Shown here: piece by piece, positions 50,798 through 62,090 of the stretch
How the letters are laid out: every line of letters starts with the position of its first letter
How positions within the stretch are numbered: the stretch's first letter is position 1
Assembly: GCA_946699065.1 (NCBI GenBank)
Contig: CAMPDV010000513.1
Span: forward strand, 1 to 64,000
Length of the DNA: 64,000 nt
Direction of reading: 5' to 3'
Source of the DNA: Loxodes magnus
Taxonomy: Eukaryota; Ciliophora; Karyorelictea; Loxodida; Loxodidae
Notes under the pieces: model-generated
Seen by the model: only the letters and a program-made list of their open reading frames with translations
Told to the model about the DNA's origin: nothing
Database searches by the model: none
Translations under genes and position numbers: made by a program

Positions 50798-52016
50798 TTC
50801 CCTTTATTATACAATGTGATTAAAAAACTAAAAATAAGAAAAAATTTAACAATAGAGTTATCAACTTAAGTGAAGAAAGCTAATACCCCATTTATACTAG
50901 GTACTATCATGCTCTTTCGCCACTCTAATATCCTTCTTTACATCTATTGGTACTATTTAGGTTCTTTCCTTTAGAAACCTTAACCATCTGCTTGAGTTTA
51001 GAAATTACGATGCTTATAGAACTGTAAATTCTCTCTTTGAGTAGGATATTAAATCGAGTGGTTTTAGGACTTTTCATTACAAACCTAAGCCAATTCCTAC
51101 AGATCTAGTTATAGTCTTACTATTAACCTTAAAGCAGATCCCTAGTAAGAAGCTTAGCTTTTATTAGGGCTATAATGGTTAAGCTAATAGTATTAAATCA
51201 ATTTCCATTCTACGCTTTGATTGGCTAATAGCACTAATAGCATCAAAGCTAGTAAGATAAGCACTCTTAGTGAATAGAACTAAAATAGTAAACGTGTATA
51301 GAGTCAATATCAGCTTAATAAACTAGCTTAGCTTATTGTAATAACGAGTGATTGATAATGCTACTAAGCTCTTCATACCGATATAATGCTTCGTAGAGTG
51401 TATTGACTTAATGATTGTGGATATGAAGTGTATATAAGACTTAATTACTTTACATTAGTAAGCTTCGTTACTGACTCTATGATATTAGTTCCCTCTATAC
51501 AAGTTTCTATCGCTATAACTTATTTAACTAAACTAGCATTTCTATTATCTCTCTACTCTTTAAGCCTAAACAATTATTACTAATAAGACAAGCTTTAGCT
51601 GTAAAGCTAGCAAGTGATCCTATGATTTAAATGAATGATTTATAAGCAAAATGTACTAAAATTAGCTTCCATCCTCTGATAGTTATTAGCTAAAGCTTAG
51701 TGATATAATTTAATTTTCTAACTAGAGTTATAAAATAAATCCCTCAATAACTAATCCAATCACCCTTATTTCATTTCGCAGTAATCTTGTCTCAGTGATG
51801 CATCCTCCTACATTCATCTAGATCCGCTTTCATTTACTTTTACACCGCTTTTTCTTATAGCCATCTCATATCAACTCAGCCTGCTTTTTTTTTTTTATCA
51901 GAGGTTGATTGATATGTGTTGCTTTGAACTGAGATAGGATAAATGGGATAAGAATATTAAACGCTTTGAAGGAGTTTAAAATAGAGTGCTTATAGAGATA
52001 AATAGACTTATAATAA
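50798..52016. other. Spacer upstream of the otubain-like gene
   Basis: No supportable frame. A pure T run (51889-51896) precedes the start by about 120 bp. Confidence 0.35.
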
Positions 52017-53870
52017 ATGGCGTTTTATCAAAGCCAAAATTAAGTTTTCCTTAATTCTAATTTAAATGCCTAAAACTAAGGAAGACTAAGCGAGTATTAA
52101 TAGAATCACTCTGAAGCTTAGGGTGATGAAGGAGATTAATTGAAATAAAGCTAGAATGGAAATCCTTAAATTTCGATTGCTTAGGAAAATCAAGAAAGTA
52201 GTGAGAAGGCATTGCAAAAAATGAACGAGAAGGACTTGAAGAAATATTTAGCTGAAATACAGAAGAAAAATAAAGCTTTGAATAAAAAAATTAAACCACT
52301 AGAAGAAAAGCTGGTTCTTCTATTAAAAGTAGGCGCTAGGAATGGGTTAATTTAGAAGCTTAATTAGTAGCAGATTACTATAGCTAACATGAAGAATGAG
52401 TTATAATGCCAAATAAACATAACAAAGGCAACTTTGACTAAAATAGAAATGTTTATGCAGGATCCTTTAACTTACAAAAAAGTCAAGGGTCAATCTTTTT
52501 TTTAAGCCAGTGTTCTTTATGAAGAATCTTTTGAGGATACTGAAAAAATTAAAGGAAGACAGCCTTTATAAATAGTTTACAATGAAAATAAGACTTAGAA
52601 TGTGAAAGTATCTGTAGAGGAGCTTAAGAATAAATATAGCTTTGATATGATTAGAAAAGTGAGAGGAGATGGCAATTGCTACTATAGAGCTGTTGGCTTT
52701 GCCTATATTGAGCATCTAATAAGGCTAAATACGCCAATCTCGGAACTTTAGTAGTTTATCTTCAAGTTAAGCAAGGCTTAAGATATTTGGAGGATATCTT
52801 ACGATAAGTTTCAGTTAAGAGCTAGCCTTTTGAAGCTTCTTATTCAGATCGAGCAAAATAAAATTTAGAACAAGCCTCCTAGAGAAAGTCTCGAATTGCT
52901 GTTTCAAAAGGTGAAGGATAATTAAGACTATTTAGACGAAGCTATTGTTTGAGAAATGAGGAATTTGATAGGAAACTATCTTAATGATAATTAGAAGTAG
53001 CTATAAGCATTTAGTGAGGTATCCATCTAATAAATCATTGAATAGGATGTCAATAAGATGTATTAAGAAGCTTAGGAACTTATAGTAGAGAAATTGCCTG
53101 AAGCACTAGGAATATAAATAGATACTTATGTACTCTATTTGGAAAAGCAAGGCTTATTTAAAGTATCTTATAATAGTAATAAAAATGAATCAAATTGCAC
53201 TATCAGTATACTCTTAAAGCCAGGACATTATGATATATTATATAGTTACTAGCAAACTTAAGAAGATGAAGTTGATCCTTTAAATGGAAAGTGATTGGAC
53301 GAAAACAGCTCTTTTGTTGACTAATAAAATTTAAGTGAAGAGTAAGAACCAAAATAGAAGCTGAAGCAGAAAAATAGTAATTAGGTTTAAAAGGCTATTA
53401 AGTAAGATGCTTAAGAACAAAGCCAACTTTAATTCACTCAGTAATTTTCTGACGGTCTATTGTTTTAATGTCATGCATGTCAATAATATTACGGTGTGCT
53501 AGATGGAATCACTTTAGCTTGTAAAGATTAGTTCTGTAAAGAATGTCTAATCAGACAAATAAAAGAAAAGACAAAAGATAAAATAATCACAACCGAGTAT
53601 GACGAAGAGCACGGACTTTTAAAATGCTAGAAATGTAAAAAAGAGATTAAAGAGGAAATTATAAAATAAATAATAGGCGAAGAAGAATTCTTAAATGCTA
53701 AATAAGAAGCATCAAAAAGAAGCAAAAAGGACAAAGAAAAATTAGAAGCAAGAAAATCGGAAGTTTGTAAATTCTGTAAGAAAGAGTTTAAACCTGCTAA
53801 GCAAAAATTCGAAAGCTTAAGGAAAAAATCTCTTATATGCGTAAACTGCTCCAAAAAGAATCTAGAGTGA
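52017..53870 (+). CDS. Otubain-type (OTU) deubiquitinase with C-terminal Cys-rich zinc region, two internal TGAs
   Basis: 617 codons in a single register. Residues 1-65 are Gln/Asn-rich and 65-115 are coiled-coil-like. The otubain core is about residues 205-410. It has Val-Arg-Gly-Asp-Gly-Asn-Cys-Tyr-Tyr-Arg-Ala with catalytic Cys 221, and Lys-Pro-Gly-His-Tyr-Asp-Ile-Leu-Tyr with catalytic His 404. From residue 485 there is Cys-x2-Cys-(x~13)-Cys-x4-Cys-x2-Cys, then Cys-x2-Cys (Leu-Lys-Cys-Gln-Lys-Cys-Lys). A last Cys-x2-Cys ... Cys-x2-Cys pair follows, resembling RING/IBR-type zinc binding. Otubains cleave polyubiquitin; an attached zinc module could bind ubiquitin or an E2. TGAs at codons 312 (52950) and 426 (53292) interrupt it, the first inside the catalytic domain, the second just after it. 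The catalytic residues remain intact. Confidence 0.8.
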
Positions 53871-54660
53871 AAACATTAATAATCATTTACTTATTTATTA
53901 ACACCTTCAAATCTTGTTTTAACTTAATAATTTTATCTTTTTCTAGACTTTAAAAAAGTATTTTCGTATCATAGTGCTTAGTAAAAACTGCTAAGGAAAC
54001 TTAAAATTTATTACCTAAAAAAATGAGAGTTTAAGGGAAAAAAATACCTTTTAATTCTAAGATTCCATTTAACTTAGAGTATCATAAAGTTTTTTAACTT
54101 ATAATGACTAATGTTTATATAATTTGAAAGTATACAAAGAGATTGTGAGCAAGGGGTTGTAATAGAATTTTATTGTACTCTTTCATTTTACATTTCTGTC
54201 TTAATAACTTTTAATGCTATTCAAAAACTAAGTCTTTCAAATAGGTCTTTATTCCTTTTTTAATGAGCAAGGAATGGCTCATTTATAAGTTTGGCCTAAT
54301 GAGCGCCTTTTATTTATGAGTAATTTCTTACTTTTTTAGCTGGTTTTAGTGTCTCCGAGTTTATAAACAGATGATCCTAAATTTCCAAATTTAAGGATTT
54401 TTTTAAAGCTTAATTTTGTTTAATGCTCACTTTTATTTATTCCAAACGTGAAAAACTTAGTCTGTTTTTTTTCAACTGAAAGTGCGAAGCCTATGAAAGC
54501 ATTATGTACCTAATAGCTTAATCAGGAAAATGGAAATAAACAAATACAAAGGCTATTATTTTTCTAGCTCCTTCCTATGCCTGATTTATATAAAAGGATT
54601 CGAATAGCAAGCTTCTTGTAGTTATCTATTCTTATGAGAGCTAATTTCTCAGCTATGAAT
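53871..54660. other. Spacer, no supportable gene
   Basis: AT-rich with no convincing frame. Confidence 0.3.
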
Positions 54661-55430
54661 AAAACACCTTACCTACTAAATTTATTGGGATTCCTTGTTA
54701 TAGCATAGCTTTACTAGATTTTTGAAGCTTTAGCTTAAGAAAGGTAATAGCGTTTTATAGTGCTATAAGGAGATTAATAAATCTCAAGCTCTTGATCGGA
54801 GATCAAAACGTCTATTACTCTAAAAACTCTCGCACCTTTATTTTTCCGGTTCCCTCTTAAAACAAGGACGGATAAATCTCCGAAATACAAGGCATATTCA
54901 AATCCAGAAGCCTTATTAAAGATTCAAGCTTCTAATAGGTTAAATAATTAAAGCACCTAACAAATTAGAAACTCACTAGAGTATCAGCTACACTGTGCTA
55001 TAATTAAGCAGCTAGTACCTATTATGTTTGAACTAGGATATCTATTTACCTACTTTAAAAGGGCTTAAAAGCGAAGGGTATATATTAAGGAATACCCAGA
55101 TGCTAGCATTTTAAAAACTGACTTAAAGAAGTTAAACGAAGGCATTGAAGATAGTAGATTAAAATGAAGATGATTTGCTATTTTCTCTGTTCACTCTGGT
55201 ATAAGTAAGATCATTTTAGATGCTATTACTCAACTAGAAATAAAGATCAATAAGTCACTGTCAGTTTTATATTCTAGACTTAAAAGCTTTGAGGATTATC
55301 CTTGAAAAAAGCTTTAATAGAAACGCTTATTTTATAAATTTCATTTCTGGAACAGCTTTAAGAAAACGCGGCTTTTTTAGTGAATAGCTAATGGGAGGAA
55401 AAATGAATGAAGTAAATAAAGTAGAACTTT
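54660..55430 (+). pseudogene. Unrecognised coding relic
   Basis: Forward frames of good composition in changing register. A hydrophobic start (Tyr-Leu-Leu-Asn-Leu-Leu-Gly-Phe-Leu-Val-Ile-Ala) lies near 54665. A segment with Phe-Ile-Phe-Pro-Val-Pro-Ser-Gln-Asn-Lys-Asp-Gly lies near 54840. A TGA-free frame of about 160 codons lies near 54950-55430. Possibly a secreted or membrane protein; no family is recognised. Confidence 0.35.
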
Positions 55431-55769
55431 GAAGGTTTTACTCCTATTGAAAGTGGTAAAAGTTTATCCTTTAATCAGTAAAACTACGTTGAATAAAACT
55501 ATTCTCTAAAAGAGAGGAAAAAGTAAATAAAGTATCTAAGCCAGCCAGAGGCTAAATTATTTACGAGGTAAATATACTTGAAGGCAAGGTAAAGTATCAC
55601 ATGCAAATAAACCTCATCAATATCAATTATTTTTTATCATTAGTACATTCGCAAATTTTTATAGTCATCGTTGTTTTGAAAGCTTCTCCATCATATCATT
55701 CTATTCATATATAAACTCCAAGAAGGGTAGGTAACTTAATATCCAAAAATTCAAGAGTATAAAGCGGTT

Positions 55770-56270
55770 TGGTAAAGAAATTTATCTTGGTACTAGTTAA
55801 GCTAACGCTTGACAGTCGTTGGAAGACGTAAATAGTTTGACCAAGTCAGAACGATTTTTTTCAAGGAAGACTCTGCTATATCTAAAACCAAGCTAAAAAT
55901 TTAGACTAAATAGCAGAAGCTTAAGCAACAAATGATAACTACATTGTCGTCTGCTATTAGAAGTAGGTGAGATAATTGAATTCAATTAAAGCTCTTTATA
56001 TGGAAAAGCTTAGATGCAACGTTAGGGTTTCATAGATTAGTTCAAAATGCTGACTCAATTTTAAATTTTTGATATTCGAGTAGAAATTAAAAAACCAAGA
56101 GTGCGTTTTTAGTGCTAGAGCTTTTTTTGTAATTTTTATACTTTTTCAACTCTTCTGGTATATAACTAATACAGAGATAAGTATCCTCATTCTAAACTCT
56201 TTAAAAGTAGACAAGTGAAATAACTGTCATTCAAGCTGAAAATTAAAAAGTTTACTAAACTAGGAAAAAA
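55770..56270 (+). pseudogene. Unrecognised coding relic
   Basis: A forward frame near 55930-56270 reads Leu-Leu-Leu-Glu-Val-Gly-Glu-Ile-Ile-Glu-Phe-Asn, then a Cys/Phe-rich stretch and a basic tail. TGAs lie near 55811 and 55930. It directly precedes the ORF at 56277. Confidence 0.3.
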
Positions 56271-56276
56271 GGAATT

Positions 56277-56932
56277 ATGGAAAAAGCAAAGCTTTAGGTA
56301 GAAGCAAAAGCATCAGTAAAGTAGTATTAACAAAGTTAATAAGCAGCATAATAAAAAAGGCTACATAAGTACATAGCATTTTTATTTCATTTCAAGTGTC
56401 AGCTTTTTTGATAAATTCCAAAAACTGAATTCCAAAACTAAACTAAATCAACTTAGTTCAGTGATGAGAAATAAATTAAATTGAAGAAAAGGAAAAATTC
56501 TATATGCTCAACAAAGAATATTTAAATGATCTATTTATAAATAAATAGCAAAAGAAGAGCCCAGAATAGTTATTCTAAACGATTAGCTTAAAAGTCGAAT
56601 AAGAGAAGGCTATTTATGTATTCTCACATCGTTTTTAAATCAGTTTCTATCTTAAAAAAATTGCTTCAAGCTACTATTAGTCTTAGCCCAATATCAGTGA
56701 CCAAAATCGATATTATAATATAAAAATAAGCTATGGAAAAAGCTTCTATCCATAAGATCAACTATTTATTTAACAAAGTCAAGGGTAAAAAATATAAGTT
56801 CAGAGCTTTCTTTTTAAAAGAGATAAAATTGGCTTTCTATTTTAAGGGGGTTTTGACTTTTGCCCGAAGCTTAGAAATTAAATCAACGCTGTCAGTAATT
56901 TTGATTACGTAAAGCTTTACGAAATCATGTGA
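56277..56932 (+). pseudogene. Unrecognised protein, single gene with one frameshift
   Basis: ATG 56277 opens a Gln/Ala/Lys-rich start (Met-Glu-Lys-Ala-Lys-Leu) that reads into a TGA near 56412. The C-terminal part (about 56480-56932), two bases out of register, is well formed. It contains Tyr-Gly-Lys-Ser-Phe-Tyr-Pro, Gln-Gly-Gly-Phe-Asp-Phe-Cys-Pro and ends Tyr-Glu-Ile-Met before TGA 56930-56932. The alternating polar/aromatic pattern suggests a beta-rich domain, but no family is identified. Confidence 0.4.
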
Positions 56933-57019
56933 AATTTGAAAGTTTTTTAAGCGTTTAAACACTCATAAACACTTATAAATACAAAGATACGCTTTAGTAA
57001 TTGAAATAGTTACTAAAAA

Positions 57020-57592
57020 ATGCTAGTGAATTACAAAACCACTATTGATGAGATTAAAGAATATAGAAGGATGATTCAAAACAATCAAATCCAGTTTTAG
57101 GTAAAGCAGCCTCAAAATTAAAGAAACATTTCATCACCTAAATAAATATTCTAGAAACGTTTAGGTCGTATAAGGACTTATGATGTTGAACCAAAACTTC
57201 CTGTGATAATTGAATAGGAAGAAGTGAGCAGTCCTTAGTTCTAAAATGGTATAACTTAATAAGCATAGCTTATTCACATAAGAAACCAGTAGCTTAATAA
57301 AAATCAATCTTTATAAAAGAAATTTTAGACTACTAAAGTAGACGAATTCTTGAATTCTAGCTAAAGCTTTTCTTAGAATTAGATCGTGAAATAGGAAAGC
57401 TATAAAGACGAAATTGATATTAAGGATGAAAAATAACCTTAAGGAAACTAATTATCTGATTAGATGTAAAACAGACGAAGAAAAGCAAACAATATAAACA
57501 TAAATGAGATTAGAAGACAAAACTAGAACAAAAAAGAAAATATGATTATGTAATATAACATACACAGAACTTGCCCATAGTAAGTTTAATGA
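57020..57592 (+). CDS. Hypothetical basic protein (190 residues), possibly extended into two membrane segments
   Basis: TGA-free frame from ATG 57020 to TGA 57590-57592. It is rich in Gln, Asn, Lys and Arg, with an extended disordered look. If the TGA is a mutation, the same register continues to 57797-57799 and adds 68 codons. These hold two hydrophobic segments (Leu-Ile-Leu-Ile-Asn-Ile-Leu-Ile-Ile-Ala-Ile-Ala and Leu-Leu-Ile-Leu-Thr-Phe-Phe-Ser-Phe-Phe), which would make it a tail-anchored membrane protein. The hairpin-like tail downstream argues for the longer form. Unrecognised. Confidence 0.5.
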
Positions 57593-58229
57593 AATTCAAA
57601 CGGTAGTAAGAATAAAAAAGAGCCTGAAAAGCAATAAATAGAAATCAAGCAACTGATATTAATAAACATTTTGATTATCGCTATAGCAATTTTAATGTGT
57701 GCTTACAAGTAGCTTTGGTAATAAAAAATATTTAATCCATTGCTTATTTTAACTTTTTTTTCCTTCTTTCTATTATAAAATTTATTAACCTCAAAATGAA
57801 ATATCAATAGCTTATTAAGAAGACAGGTTAAATTCCATTTACCTAGCATTTTTTCAATTGAAGTTAAAAGAAAAATAAAGAGAAATGGGATTTTATAGAG
57901 GAGATAGGAAAGCCGAGTTTTGGGCTTGATAAACGAGATCAATGTCATTTAGTATATAAATAAGCTTAGTTTAGTCAATAGTTTAGCTGAATAAGCAGAA
58001 AGAAGATATCCAACCTTCTTTCCTTCTTTTACTAAAAGCCTTTAAAAAATAAAATTCTTAGAAGCGAGAAGCAAAGGTTAGCTAATTTCTCCTTCCTAGA
58101 TCTCTTATCTTTTTTAAAACTAAGCATCAATCTTATAAAAGCTAGCAAGCATCTAGTATATTTTCAGAGTTATATAAGTGAAGAGTTCTATAAATAAGCT
58201 TACAAACAAAGTCAGCTCTTCATCTCCAA

Positions 58230-59430
58230 ATTTAATATTTGCCTTCTTGAAAAAAAGTTAAGATGCTAATTGAAAAATCTCTATGAAGGAACTAAAAAAG
58301 TAGTAGACGAAATATATAAAAAGTATGCTCAATAGCTTATTGGAGTAACTATTTAATAGATTAGTTATTTGGATAAAAAGAGAAGGAAATAAATATAAAC
58401 AATTACCTGAATAAACAAAACTACGAAAGATAAACTGCTTAACTTTACCTAAGCTCTAGCATTTAAACTCGAAGCTATATACGATGCTTGTATACAGGAT
58501 ATACATTAATATAATGGAAAGAAACTGAAAAAGATTGATCATTAAGATAAAGTTTTAGGTTTGATAACAAACCTTCGTGTGATTTAGTACTAAAGCTTGA
58601 TAGTTAGTATGACATTGTAAAACTGAGTTAAAGTGTGTAAATGTTAAAGCTATCAAACGATTCTTTTAAGGTATTAAAAGTTACTAATTAAGAATATATC
58701 TTAAAAACTAGTTAAGGTAGATTTCATATCTACTGTTCATTCTATTGCTAGATTAATATGAGCATGGCTTAGTAGCTAGAACTAGAAGATAGGCTTAAAA
58801 AAAAATTTTCTAATTGCAAGCAAATCTTAGAATTATAAGATTAGCTTCCATCTACTAAATCCATACTACAAGCTTAACAAAAAGTCATCAATAACTATTT
58901 TTATTTTTAGCAGTCAAAAGCTCTAAAATCAATTTTGTTTAGTAGGTTAAATCACTAAAGCCATTTTATAAGCTTTCAATTTAGAAAAGCAAGTCTATAA
59001 CTAAAACTATTAATAATAAAGATTTCTCTTCCTTGAAAAGAGAGCAGCAATAGAGGCTTATTAAATGACTATTATCTCTATCAATTTAAAATTAGACAAC
59101 TTAGGTAATTTAAGCTTACTACTAATTTATATCATCAAATACTTTGAAAAATGAATGCTTTTCTTAGACTAAATATTGTGTAATACTTCTATCATAATTA
59201 TATGTGTAGCATCCTTGCTAATTCTTAAGTTACTTAAGAAAGGAAAAATTATTTAGTTATGCACTCGATCTTGTAAAACTGAAAGCATCTTATTGGTTTC
59301 ACTAAAGCTTTCAAAATCTTCGTAAAGTAGATCTAGCATCCTTTATTATATTTACTTAAAAGACAGACTATTTTACTTAAATTAGCTACTTTGTTTTTAT
59401 ATAGGAACTACTTTATATCTTACTACCAAA
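58230..59430 (+). pseudogene. Unrecognised coding relic
   Basis: Two registers. About 58230-58580 contains Cys-Ile-Gln-Asp-Ile-His-Gln-Tyr-Asn-Gly-Lys-Lys and Leu-Gly-Leu-Ile-Thr-Asn-Leu. About 58578-59024 is open to a TGA and holds Gly-Arg-Phe-His-Ile-Tyr-Cys-Ser-Phe-Tyr-Cys and a Leu/Glu/Lys helical stretch. Further pieces up to 59430 are broken by TGAs. Probably one gene. Confidence 0.35.
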
Positions 59431-59689
59431 CCATTTGAATTTAAGTAGGTTGTTTATATTCAAAGAGTCAGAAAATAAAAATAAATTAAATAGGGAAATA
59501 GTTCTAAAGAGTGGAACTGGAGGACGTAGTCATTCTAGTGATGGATATTCATTTAAAGCTATATGATTCGAATTAAATTTTTGGGTAAGATAGTGTGGAT
59601 CTTTTATAAATAGCTTTGACTAAAGCTTTTCTTTAATTATGCATTACGCAAATTCTATTTTATCTCCCAATTTTTAACATCAGTTAGTT

Positions 59690-60113
59690 TCTAAGTTTTG
59701 GACTTTTTACTTTTTAATGTAAGTCAATACAATTAGCCCAGTTGATCTAACTGTTTATCAGATAGAGTTAGTTGAAATGCTATTTGTATCCAACGAATTT
59801 TTGTAATCCATTGTGTTGGTTATTTCAAAGAGCTACTAGCTTAACTTTAAGTCTTTCTCTTTTTAATGTAAAGCATTATTTTCAATCAGCGGAATACTCT
59901 CAGTAGCTTCAAAGTCATTTACATCTACATCTGTATACCTATCTCAGCCTTCACCTTCTCTATTCAACATTTCACCAATTTCTAAGCTTCTAGACCTTTC
60001 AATTACATCTACCTTACTTTCTCACCAGCATCAGAATTAGCTAAGACTTAGATTAATACCTTAAAAAATTCGAGCTAAGCAATAGCTGAGAAAGCAAAGC
60101 GTTTCTTGTTCAT
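59690..60113 (-). pseudogene. Acidic secreted-protein relic, copy E (subfamily 2)
   Basis: Starts Met-Asn-Lys-Lys-Arg-Phe-Ala-Phe-Ser-Ala-Ile-Ala on the minus strand at 60113, matching the signal-peptide region of copies C and F. Internal deletions remove most of the acidic region. The Asp-Thr-Asn-Ser-Ile-Ser-Thr remnant near 59790 corresponds to the Ser/Thr-rich block of copy C. It points left. Confidence 0.6.
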
Positions 60114-61040
60114 TTAGTATATTAAAACGATAGAAGAAGGTAATAAGACAGAGTATCCTTAACATGCACTCAATAGATACATTGATAATACTCAATTTTC
60201 CTTCGTTTATACTAAAAATAGCTAAAATGGGTTTAGTAAGTAACTAGTAGTTACTAATATAGCACAAAATTAAGATAGTGGAGACTTAAGTAAAGAATAG
60301 CTGATTAATTGATTTAAGTTAGGTAAAAAGTGATGAAGAGTAGGAGTTGATATGTGTCATAAAAATAGCCATAGTTGGATAAAAGCTTGAAGAGATAAAA
60401 ATACTCTGGGGTGTTTGGATTTAGAAGGAGGAAATTAAAAGCTGTATGATTAGATTTAAAATTGGAAAATGTAAACAAGAGTTAGATATCTAATAGATTG
60501 ATCTCTCGAAAAGTCTAATTGAGAAAAGAAAATAAATTCAGTTCTGAAGGATTAAGGAAGGTTTAGTAGTTAGGATTTATGGATGATAGAGTTCAAACTA
60601 TACCATTCCCAAAGTTTTAAGATGCTAGCAAACATAGTAATTTAAATAAAAGTTATCATGCATTATGGAAAATAGCAAGATAAAGACGATTTTGAAGTTT
60701 AAGGAAATCATTAATTCTTTAAATTAGCCTTTTTTAAGAAGTTACAAGTATTTCTAACTTAAAAAGTATAAATAAGTCTTTTAGCTGTTAATTTTAGGTT
60801 TCTCAATAAAAAAAGCAACACTTTAAAACTAAAAAGCTTGATACTAGTAAGCCTATTCATTGATCTTGTTAGTTCTGGAGAGAATAAATATGATTCTTGA
60901 AATGCTTAGTTAACTGTATAGGGACTAAGTTCCCTTCTATGTGCTATTTATACTCTGTTATATTTTATTCTGTTCTAAGCTAAAATATTTTCCTTATGTC
61001 TTTAAAATAAGTTTAAGCACATAGATCTTAGAAGCATATC
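60114..61040. other. Decayed DNA, no supportable gene
   Basis: Only short frames; upstream side of copy E. Confidence 0.3.
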
Positions 61041-61049
61041 TATTAATTA

Positions 61050-62090
61050 AACTTATGAAACTAGAACAAAGAGCTATCAAAGAAGAAATCAAGATACTAC
61101 AGAAGCAATAGAATGGATTAGAAGCTATTGCTACCTACACTGTGCATAAAGGTATACTTAATTAGAACTAGCCGTAGTGTAGTGATTTGGTTAAGTAAAG
61201 ATAACAGGTAGATAATAGCTACTTATAAAAGGAAGGATTTAAGTATAACAGAAGAACTTAAAATTATGTAGCTAGCTTTATTAGTAGCAATCAAGTAAGT
61301 ACTTATGCAATAGTGTTTATATGCTCAACTTATCTAAAAATCTTAAGTATAGAGATCACTTTTATATTAGTTATCCATAACAGAAAAACTAACTTTCTAC
61401 TAATTTAATCTTAAGTAGACTAGAAAAAATTAAGCTTAAAATAAAGATTTAAAGTTTTTAGGGATATTTGATAAAGGTTAATTTTCTATGAAATCAATAG
61501 ATCTATTATACTAGTCTCAAAGTACTTAAACAATACAATATAGTAAGAAAGTGAGGTAGTTAGCTATAAAGAATCTAAAATACCAATAATTTCTAAATTG
61601 TATACAAACTAGCTTCTATGATTTTACCTTTATTGTCTGCTTAACCAATATTACTAATGAACTAGAAGCTTTGTAAATACTCATCAAGCATGTAAAACTA
61701 TTTTCTACAGAATGGTAGGTTTTAGAAATAGCTCGCTTATACTTATAGAGGAGTTAGTCTAACTCTAGCTTAAAGAGTATGGAAAATAAATTTAACGATT
61801 ATTTAATTTTATTTACAGTGATAAAAATCTAATTTAAGTAAAGCTTTTATATCTAAAGCTAGCTAAATTATCAAATTTATAAACATTTCTTAAGATTAGA
61901 GTATAAAAGACTTGCTAGTTAAAAGTTTTGCAAACAACGAGATAGTTTGTAGGAAGCTTACACCCCAGATAATTGTCATAACCCTGTTTAACGACTTGAT
62001 TAAAGAAGTCTTCACTTTTAAAAGTTTATCTTTTTGAGACTTTAAAGCTCTTTATTTAGAAAAATTAAACTTTATTTAGAAAAAAGATTA
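61050..62090 (+). pseudogene. Unrecognised coding relic
   Basis: An N-terminal part near 61050-61180 (Glu-Ala-Ile-Glu-Trp-Ile-Arg-Ser-Tyr-Cys-Tyr-Leu-His-Cys) is out of register with the main frame. From about 61180 on, the main frame is open without TGA through 62090, with Leu/Gln-rich helical composition (Leu-Lys-Ile-Met-Gln-Leu-Ala-Leu-Leu-Val-Ala-Ile-Lys). It runs into the right inverted repeat, so its 3' end may have been cut off there. Confidence 0.35.

Noticed and set aside
56735-56760. Walker A (ATP-binding) motif at Ser-Tyr-Gly-Lys-Ser
   Set aside because: Lacks the leading Gly-x4 pattern and has no Walker B downstream.
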